From positions 5,520-11,738 of the forward strand of contig PMHI01000589.1 of NCBI GenBank assembly GCA_003156615.1: DNA of 6,219 nucleotides, read 5' to 3'. This document shows, one piece after another, positions 1 through 4,571 of this stretch (position 1 is its first letter; each line of letters starts with the position of its first letter). Under the pieces are notes generated by a model, which saw only the letters and a program-made list of their open reading frames with translations, had not been told where the DNA came from and made no database searches. Source of the DNA: Acidobacteriaceae bacterium (GTDB lineage Bacteria > Acidobacteriota > Terriglobia > Terriglobales > SbA1). The position numbers and the translations under genes are program-made.

Positions 1-477
1 GAGCTGAAAAACCTGCAGAGGTGCCAGGCTTGCGGCTTTCCTGTGTCGCAGGGACGCACGTTCTGCGTCGATTGCGAAGGGAAGCAATGGCGCGGCGATG
101 GTCCTCCGCAGCCTTCCGCAGCGGCCGTCGCCGCGGGCCGAGAAGCACCTCAAGCAACCCTACCGGAACCCCAAGTCATCGGTGCACAGGCTGATACGCC
201 CGAGATTTCTGTTTTGAAGGATTCTTCTTCGGTTCAAACTTCGGACCCAGCCATGGAACCATCCCTAGGCGAAGTCGCAATTGCCGCTCCCGTAGTTGCG
301 GACTTGCCGCAAAGCGTCCCGCACAATGTCCCAGAGGATGCGTCCGACTCCGACAATTCCATTCTGTTCTTAAGCTCGGCTGCGCCGTCAGAATCCTGGT
401 TCGCGGCCCACAAGTACATCCTCGGAGCTTTGCTGGTCGTCGCGATCGTGATCGGCGCGCTGGTCTGGTTGCGCTGA
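1..477 (+). CDS. Zinc-ribbon protein with C-terminal membrane anchor (5' end cut off by window)
   Basis: The reading frame is open from the first base, so the gene begins left of the window; 158 codons are visible. I reject a GTG start at 43 because it would split a zinc-ribbon motif: visible residues 8-25 contain C-x2-C-x10-C-x2-C (CQAC and CVDC), which can bind one zinc ion. A long Ala/Pro/Ser/Glu-rich stretch of about 110 residues follows; it looks disordered and works as a linker. The end is a hydrophobic helix (about residues 139-157, YILGALLVVAIVIGALVWL) and one terminal Arg. This predicts a tail-anchored inner-membrane protein with its zinc ribbon in the cytoplasm. I do not recognise a named family, and the missing N-terminus may hold more. 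The next gene on this strand starts 128 bp on, so a shared operon is not evident. The coding call is firm; the function is unknown. Confidence 0.72.
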   Translation, partial: ELKNLQRCQACGFPVSQGRTFCVDCEGKQWRGDGPPQPSAAAVAAGREAPQATLPEPQVIGAQADTPEISVLKDSSSVQTSDPAMEPSLGEVAIAAPVVADLPQSVPHNVPEDASDSDNSILFLSSAAPSESWFAAHKYILGALLVVAIVIGALVWLR

Positions 478-545
478 CCTTCCTCAGTCTCATCTTCGTT
501 GTTTTGCGTGAATCTTTTCTATGAATGCTGTGCCCCGCGACAGAT

Positions 546-551
546 TACAAT
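546..551 (+). promoter_or_regulatory. Candidate -10 box (TACAAT) for the deaminase-phosphorylase unit
   Basis: TACAAT matches five of six bases of the sigma-70 -10 consensus. It lies in the 128-bp gap after the zinc-ribbon gene, about 55 bp before the preferred GTG start of the deaminase. I see no convincing -35 hexamer at 16-18 bp spacing; ATGAAT at 521-526 is a poor match at a spacing of 19. If the box is used, transcription would begin near 558, which argues against the longer reading frame beginning at ATG 525. Confidence 0.3.
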
Positions 552-592
552 TCCTTTCCTGACTGCGAAGGGTTAGTCCGGAGGATTCATCT

Positions 593-599
593 GGAAGGG
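593..599 (+). promoter_or_regulatory. Shine-Dalgarno candidate (GGAAGGG) that decides the deaminase start
   Basis: GGAAGGG ends 6 nt before GTG 606, an ideal spacing, and 18 nt before ATG 618, which is too far. A second purine run, GGAGGA at 580-585, is placed only for a rare CTG codon at 591. No Shine-Dalgarno-like sequence precedes ATG 525. GTG 606 is therefore the start best supported by spacing, with ATG 618 as the alternative. Confidence 0.45.
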
Positions 600-605
600 C
601 TGATC

Positions 606-2135
606 GTGCCACCAACCATGCGCGGGGTGCTCTGCCGTCGCTTGCTGGTTCTGCTGTTGACCGGTTTGGCCGCTGCCCAGAGTACTGAGCAGCGCACGTC
701 GCTTCACTTAGAACGCGTCCGCCAGCAACCACAGTTGTTGCTGGCTTTTTTGCGCGACCTGCCCAAGGGTGGAGATCTGCACAATCATGTGGACGGCGCG
801 ACCTATGCCGAAGACCTGGTGGATTTCGCGGCGGACGGCGGGCTGTGCGTGGACCGAACCTCTTCGCGGTTGCTGGCTCCGCCTTGCGATTCCTGCGAAA
901 GCTACAGGGCCAAGCCCGCGGCCCGATGCAGCTACGGCGACCATCTGCTTTACAACCAGATGATTGACGCCTGGTCGATGCGCAACTGGAGACCGGGCGA
1001 CGAATCGGGCCACGATCATTTTTTTGCCACGTTCGACAAATTCAGACTGGCCTTGCTGACCCATGTGGCGGAGGAAATTGCCGCAGCCAGGAATCGCGCG
1101 GGCATGGATCATCTGCAATATGTCGAGTTTATGCACACCGCCGACGGCGGCGCGGCGGCAAAACTGGCGGGAAAGGTTGAATGGAATCCGGATTACGCCA
1201 AGATGCGCGAGGCGCTGCTGAGCGCCGGCATGCAAGATGTGGCTGCCGAGACCTCCAAGAGACTCGCTGCCGACGAGGCCCGCGGGAAACAGATTCTCAA
1301 GTGCGGAACTGCGGATGCGGCTCCCGGATGCGGCGTGACCGTGCGTTATCTTTATCAGGTGCTGCGCGGGTTGCCGCATGAAATCGTTTTCGCGCAGATT
1401 CTGCTTGGGTTCGAGCTGGTATCTTCCGATCCGCGATTTGTCGGGCTGAATCTGGTGATGCCCGAAGACTGGTACGTTCCCCTCCACGACTTCAACGAGC
1501 ATATGGCTATGCTCGATTATCTGCACGGCGTCTATCCTAAAGTGCACATCACGCTGCATGCGGGCGAACTTGCCATGGGGCTCGTACCGCCGGAGGATTT
1601 GACGTTCCACATTCGCGCTTCGATCGAGCGCGGTCATGCCGAGCGGATCGGCCACGGGGTTGACGTGATGAATGAAAAAGATGCGATCGGCTTGTTGCAT
1701 GAAATGGCAGAGCACAATGTACTCGTGGAAATCTGTCTGACCTCGAATGACGTGATTCTGGGCGTGAGCGGGGATGATCATCCGCTGCCGATTTACATGA
1801 AGTACGACGTTCCGGTGGCCTTGGCGACTGACGACGAGGGCGTGTCGCGCTCGGACCTGACGCATGAATATTTGCGTGCGGTAGAGAGTTACCACTTGTC
1901 TTATTCGGATTTGAAGCGCATGGCACGGCAGAGCTTGGAACACAGCTTCCTGCCGGGTCAAAGCCTGTGGACGGACAGGAAGCGGATGTTTCCTATGACG
2001 CCGGCGTGCACGGGGGATGTTCCGGGTGCGGACAAGCCGTCGGCGGGATGCGAAGAGTTCCTCACGGCTAACGAACGCGCGCGGATGCAGTGGAAGCTGG
2101 AGGGCGAGTTCGCAAAGTTCGAAAAGAAGTTCTGA
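606..2135 (+). CDS. Exported adenosine deaminase-like amidohydrolase (ADGF/ADA2-like)
   Basis: Predicted to hydrolyse the amino group of adenosine or a related purine nucleoside, giving inosine, outside the cytoplasm. Starting at GTG 606 gives 509 residues; ATG 618 gives 505. The N-terminus is a signal peptide: two Arg (11-12), a Leu-rich core (13-20) and an Ala-Ala-Ala cleavage region near 24. The metal-dependent deaminase motifs follow in order: PKGGDLHNH (metal His 59 and 61), HAGE (His 318, Glu 321), RIGHG (His 350), CLTSN (377-381) and TDD (Asp 409, 410). The ED...LHD block (288-295), the PKGG motif and the length (cytosolic deaminases are nearer 340) resemble secreted ADGF/ADA2 proteins. 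Several Cys (81, 94, 97, 108, 233, 242, 468, 482) could form disulfides. Oddities: the GxDLxG substrate loop reads GLNLVM (280-285), and TDD is followed by EGVSR rather than the usual P. The phosphorylase starts 11 nt downstream, implying co-transcription. Family certain; substrate inferred. Confidence 0.88.
   Translation: MPPTMRGVLCRRLLVLLLTGLAAAQSTEQRTSLHLERVRQQPQLLLAFLRDLPKGGDLHNHVDGATYAEDLVDFAADGGLCVDRTSSRLLAPPCDSCESYRAKPAARCSYGDHLLYNQMIDAWSMRNWRPGDESGHDHFFATFDKFRLALLTHVAEEIAAARNRAGMDHLQYVEFMHTADGGAAAKLAGKVEWNPDYAKMREALLSAGMQDVAAETSKRLAADEARGKQILKCGTADAAPGCGVTVRYLYQVLRGLPHEIVFAQILLGFELVSSDPRFVGLNLVMPEDWYVPLHDFNEHMAMLDYLHGVYPKVHITLHAGELAMGLVPPEDLTFHIRASIERGHAERIGHGVDVMNEKDAIGLLHEMAEHNVLVEICLTSNDVILGVSGDDHPLPIYMKYDVPVALATDDEGVSRSDLTHEYLRAVESYHLSYSDLKRMARQSLEHSFLPGQSLWTDRKRMFPMTPACTGDVPGADKPSAGCEEFLTANERARMQWKLEGEFAKFEKKF
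721..751 (+). terminator. Terminator-like hairpin plus T6 inside the deaminase coding region
   Basis: GCCAGCAAC (721-729) and GTTGCTGGC (737-745) are exact reverse complements separated by the 7-nt loop CACAGTT, with six T residues at 746-751 directly after. This is the form of a rho-independent terminator, but it lies about 115 nt inside the deaminase gene, in codons for QQPQLLLAFL just before the first metal-binding motif. It could attenuate transcription when the leading ribosome lags, or it could be a coincidence of coding sequence. The structure is seen directly; activity is inference. Confidence 0.4.
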
Positions 2136-2146
2136 CGACCGTCTGT

Positions 2147-2995
2147 ATGACCAACGACACTTACGACGCTGCTGAATCCGCCGCGCGGTTCATCCTCGGG
2201 CAAACCTCCTTGCGGCCGCGCATTGGCCTAGTTCTCGGTTCAGGTCTAGGCGGGTTTGCCGATTCTCTCGCCCACGCGGCCCGCATCCCTTACTCCGAGA
2301 TCCCGGCCTTCCCGCGATCTACTGCGATTGGCCATGCGGGAATGATGGTGATCGGCAAGGCGGGCGCCGTCCCCGTGGCCGTGATGCAAGGGCGCGTCCA
2401 TCTTTATGAAGGATATTCGGCGCAGGAGGTCGCGTTCCCCATGCGCGTGTTCGGGCGCGTGGGAATTCGCGCCGTCATCCTGACCAATGCGGCGGGCGGG
2501 ATTAATCTGAATTATCAGCAAGGCGCGCTGGTGCTGATCGGCGACCACATCAACCTGCAGGGAGCGAATCCGCTGAGCGGTCCGAATGACGACCGTTTCG
2601 GCGTGCGCTTTCCCGACATGACGCACGCTTACGCGAAATCCTATCGCGAGCTGGCGCGAGAGGAAGCGGGCAAGCTGGCAATGACACTGCACGAAGGCGT
2701 TTACGCGGCGCTGCTTGGCCCCAGTTACGAAACGCCCGCCGAGATTCGGTATCTGCGAGCCATCGGTGCCGACCTGGTCGGCATGTCGACGGTTTTCGAG
2801 GTGATCGCCGCGCGTCACATGGGGATCAAAGTGCTCGCGATCTCGTGTGTCACCAACATGGCGGCGGGCATTGTTGATCAGCCGCTCTCGCACCAAGAAG
2901 TGATGGAAACCGGAGAGCGCGTCAGGGTCAGCTTCGAGGCGCTGTTGCGCGCCGTGCTGCCGCGGGTTCAGAGCGACAAAGCCATAGCCGGCTGA
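2147..2995 (+). CDS. punA: Purine nucleoside phosphorylase, trimeric (type II) family
   Basis: Cytoplasmic enzyme that splits inosine or guanosine with phosphate into free base and ribose-1-phosphate. The 282-residue length fits the low-molecular-mass trimeric family (about 270-290). Landmarks in order: GSGLGG phosphate loop (31-36), GRVHLYEGY (82-90, with Arg 83 and His 85), TNAAGG (113-118), GPSYETPAE (191-199), GMSTV (212-216), TNMAAG (236-241) and SHQEV (248-252). Glu 195, Asn 237 and His 249 match residues that give human PNP its 6-oxopurine preference (Glu201, Asn243, His257), so inosine and guanosine are favoured over adenosine. I chose ATG 2147 because the protein then begins at the usual family position; the frame opens earlier but inside the deaminase gene. 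The start lies 11 nt after the deaminase stop and has no clear Shine-Dalgarno, so translational coupling is likely. Phe 217 replaces the usual Pro of STVPEV. No signal peptide. Confidence 0.93.
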   Translation: MTNDTYDAAESAARFILGQTSLRPRIGLVLGSGLGGFADSLAHAARIPYSEIPAFPRSTAIGHAGMMVIGKAGAVPVAVMQGRVHLYEGYSAQEVAFPMRVFGRVGIRAVILTNAAGGINLNYQQGALVLIGDHINLQGANPLSGPNDDRFGVRFPDMTHAYAKSYRELAREEAGKLAMTLHEGVYAALLGPSYETPAEIRYLRAIGADLVGMSTVFEVIAARHMGIKVLAISCVTNMAAGIVDQPLSHQEVMETGERVRVSFEALLRAVLPRVQSDKAIAG

Positions 2996-3020
2996 GTGCA
3001 GACGGCAGGCGCGGCGATGG

Positions 3021-3980
3021 CTACTTTCGAGCGCGGGGGATCAGCAATTTGAGCGGTGGAGTCACACCGTACACCGCGGAAAAACTGCCCTGATTCACGG
3101 CTACAGCCAAATATCCACGCGAGTTGATATAGAACAACGGCTGTTTCAGTGGTACATCGCTGAAGGTATTTACAAATTTCACCCGCATTTTCTTTCCGCC
3201 TATTTCTACCGGAACTTCTTGGCCGCGCTGATAGCCGAGTTTGAGGAAAACGTCCGCGGCGACGTTGGTGACTAAATTGCCGAATGGACCGTCAGTGGCA
3301 ATGACTTCCGCCGTCAGCCCCTGGTCATCGAGCTTGGCTGCCTGCAGATTCAGGCGCACGAGATTCTTGACGGGCATTTCAGGACCGACCGTGCTCCAGT
3401 CGTCGCCGCGAGCCAAATGCGCGCCCGCCGGCGAGAACACATCGCGGCCGTGGAACGTAGAGGAAAGTTTAGCGCCGATCATCCAGTCGGTGTTCGCGAT
3501 CTCACGCACCGCCTCGATGCCGTCGCGCTGCTCCACCAGCGTGAGCAGGCCGTTATCGGGCAGCACAAAATACTGTCCGGGTTTCGACTTGGCCACAATC
3601 GCCTTGCGCGTGCTGCCCACGCCCGGATCGATCACCACCACAAAAACCGTCCCCGCGGGATAGTACGGCGTGGCACCAGCAAGAAAGCGCGCACCGTCAA
3701 GAATGGAGAACGGCGTCACATCGTGGGTAAGGTCGACGATGCGCACCTCGGGCATGATCGAATACATCACCCCCCGGCAGATGGCAACGGAATCGTCTAC
3801 TACGCCGAAGTCGGTCATGAAGACGATGGTCGGCGGATATTTCGCGGTCTGCACGTTCGCCAACGCAGAAAGCACAGGCATCAGCACCAGCAGTACCAGC
3901 ACGAATCTAGCCAGGGTTCCATTCGTCCGGCGGGATAAGGCACTGGCGCGAGCCGGGCTCTCTCGGTTTATCGTCATCAT
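3021..3980 (-). CDS. SAM hydroxide adenosyltransferase (DUF62) family protein with signal peptide
   Basis: Members of this family attack S-adenosylmethionine with water-derived hydroxide, releasing adenosine and methionine; fluorinase and chlorinase are distant relatives. The 319 residues carry the family signatures: TDFG (56-59), DLTH (83-86), IDPGVGSTRK (117-126), PDNGLL (141-146), FHGRD (176-180), DGPFGNLVTN (230-239) and SRGYLAVAVNQG (287-298). Asp 118, Arg 125 and His 177 form the Asp-Arg-His triad typical of the hydrolases, so a halogenase is unlikely. The unusual part is the N-terminus: a basic stretch, then the hydrophobic core FVLVLLVLMPVLSALA (26-41), read as a Sec signal peptide with cleavage near ALA-N. 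An Arg pair (17-18) precedes it but lacks the rest of a Tat motif. ATG 3980 is followed by a second ATG; neither has a good Shine-Dalgarno. It converges on the phosphorylase gene with 25 bp between stops and diverges from the PPOX gene. Confidence 0.9.
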   Translation of the reverse strand: MMTINRESPARASALSRRTNGTLARFVLVLLVLMPVLSALANVQTAKYPPTIVFMTDFGVVDDSVAICRGVMYSIMPEVRIVDLTHDVTPFSILDGARFLAGATPYYPAGTVFVVVIDPGVGSTRKAIVAKSKPGQYFVLPDNGLLTLVEQRDGIEAVREIANTDWMIGAKLSSTFHGRDVFSPAGAHLARGDDWSTVGPEMPVKNLVRLNLQAAKLDDQGLTAEVIATDGPFGNLVTNVAADVFLKLGYQRGQEVPVEIGGKKMRVKFVNTFSDVPLKQPLFYINSRGYLAVAVNQGSFSAVYGVTPPLKLLIPRARK

Positions 3981-4046
3981 GGTCTGAAAGAATACTGGGG
4001 AGAGCGGCCCGGCGGCAAATCAAGCGCGGATTCGTTCCGTCCGATC

Positions 4047-4052
4047 TATAAT
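4047..4052 (+). promoter_or_regulatory. Consensus -10 box (TATAAT) for the PPOX gene
   Basis: A perfect TATAAT sits in the 109-bp region between the divergent DUF62 and PPOX genes, 37 bp before the PPOX start codon. No good -35 hexamer is visible at 16-18 bp upstream, where the sequence is GC-rich, so an activator or an alternative recognition mode is possible. Transcription would begin near 4059. The opposite strand carries TTGACA (4062 down to 4057), but no -10 follows at proper spacing, so a DUF62 promoter is not assigned. Confidence 0.5.
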
Positions 4053-4066
4053 GTGCTGTCAATTCA

Positions 4067-4080
4067 TTGCACGATTGCAA
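4067..4080 (+). repeat. Inverted repeat TTGCA-N4-TGCAA in the PPOX leader
   Basis: TTGCA (4067-4071) and TGCAA (4076-4080) are perfect inverted copies around CGAT. They lie between the presumed transcription start and the start codon, and the right arm touches the Shine-Dalgarno. The position suits a repressor operator or a small RNA hairpin affecting translation. With only 5-bp arms it may be chance. Confidence 0.3.
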
Positions 4081-4084
4081 GGAG
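4080..4084 (+). promoter_or_regulatory. Shine-Dalgarno AGGAG fixing the PPOX start
   Basis: AGGAG is separated by 5 nt from ATG 4090. It rules out the longer in-frame opening at 4051, which overlaps the -10 box and would add residues with no family match. Confidence 0.7.
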
Positions 4085-4089
4085 ATCTC

Positions 4090-4488
4090 ATGCCGGAAGC
4101 TATCCCCGAGAAATATCGCGATCTTTTTCAGAAGCGCGCCTTCGCCAGTCTTGGCACGCTCATGCCCGATGGGCGGCCGCAGGTTACGCCCGTCTGGTGC
4201 GACTTTGACGGCGAGCACGTCATTTTCAACTCCGCCAAAGGACGCCAGAAAGATAAGAATGTCCGCCGCGATCCGCGCGTGGCCATGGCCTTGGTGGACC
4301 CGGAGAATCCCTACCGCTATCTCGAGATTCGCGGCCGGGTGGTCGAGATCACCGAGGAAGGCGCCAGCGCTCATATCGATAAGATGGCCAAGAAATATCT
4401 CGGCGTCGACAAGTATCCCTATGGCCAGCCCGGCGAAGTGCGCGTGATTTACAAGATTAAGCCTGAGCACACGACGGTGATGGGATAG
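4090..4488 (+). CDS. PPOX-fold flavin/F420-dependent protein (pyridoxamine 5'-phosphate oxidase-like)
   Basis: A small cytoplasmic split-beta-barrel protein of 132 residues, a normal size for the 'PPOX class F420-dependent' group related to Rv1155. Typical elements are LGTLMPDGRPQVTPVW (21-36), which builds the first barrel strands, FNSAKGRQKDKNVRRDPRVAM (46-66), whose basic residues usually bind the cofactor phosphate, and YRYLEIRGRVVEI (75-87). These enzymes generally reduce or oxidise small molecules as homodimers with FMN or F420; neither cofactor nor substrate can be read from the sequence. I see no F420 biosynthesis gene here. The start at ATG 4090 is set by AGGAG at 4080-4084. The gene is divergent from the DUF62 gene and followed 83 bp later by the aminotransferase on the same strand, a gap that allows but does not prove co-transcription. 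No signal peptide or membrane segment. Confidence 0.88.
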   Translation: MPEAIPEKYRDLFQKRAFASLGTLMPDGRPQVTPVWCDFDGEHVIFNSAKGRQKDKNVRRDPRVAMALVDPENPYRYLEIRGRVVEITEEGASAHIDKMAKKYLGVDKYPYGQPGEVRVIYKIKPEHTTVMG

Positions 4489-4489
4489 A

Positions 4490-4546
4490 GCTCGAGCGGT
4501 GTTCCGGAACCGACCAAAGGGGCCAGCCTGCGGGACACTAGCGCTA
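4490..4546. repeat. Three short perfect palindromes in the PPOX-aminotransferase gap
   Basis: The 83-bp gap holds GCTCGAGC (4490-4497), GTTCCGGAAC (4501-4510) and TAGCGCTA (4539-4546). The middle one can extend to a 7-bp stem with one bulged G (CGGT-G-TTCC with GGAACCG, 4497-4512). No T-tract follows, so this is not an intrinsic terminator. Palindromic operators for a dimeric regulator are possible, but no known site is recognised. Confidence 0.25.
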
Positions 4547-4551
4547 CGGCC

Positions 4552-4558
4552 GAGGAGA
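4552..4558 (+). promoter_or_regulatory. Shine-Dalgarno candidate GAGGAGA for the aminotransferase
   Basis: GAGGAGA is a strong match to the anti-Shine-Dalgarno but ends 13 nt before ATG 4572, longer than usual. No alternative in-frame start lies nearer, so ATG 4572 is kept. Confidence 0.5.
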
Positions 4559-4571
4559 CCTTCATCCCGTC

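Noticed and set aside
521..562. A 13-codon leader peptide before the deaminase (MNAVPRDRLQFLS)
   Set aside because: It has no ribosome binding site, would start upstream of the candidate -10 box, and has no codon run typical of attenuation leaders.
525..605. ATG 525 as the deaminase start, adding 27 residues
   Set aside because: No Shine-Dalgarno precedes it, the extra residues bury the signal peptide inside the protein, and the candidate TACAAT -10 box lies within it.
1019..1025. T7 run within the deaminase gene as a second terminator
   Set aside because: No stable stem lies directly upstream; it encodes HHFFAT in the conserved frame.
708..1961. Long 417-codon open frame on the minus strand opposite the deaminase
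   Set aside because: It is the antisense shadow of a GC-rich gene; its product has no recognisable motif, while the plus strand carries a full set of deaminase motifs.
2980..3022. Shared terminator between the convergent phosphorylase and DUF62 genes (AGCCAT...ATGGCT with inner GCCG...CGGC)
   Set aside because: The stem is interrupted by an uneven internal loop and has no T-tract on either strand.
3417..3938. Plus-strand open frames opposite the DUF62 gene
   Set aside because: Arg/His-rich translations with no domain, lying antisense to a gene with clear family motifs.
4057..4062. TTGACA on the minus strand as -35 box of a DUF62 promoter
   Set aside because: No -10-like hexamer is found at 16-19 bp spacing, so the promoter cannot be assigned.
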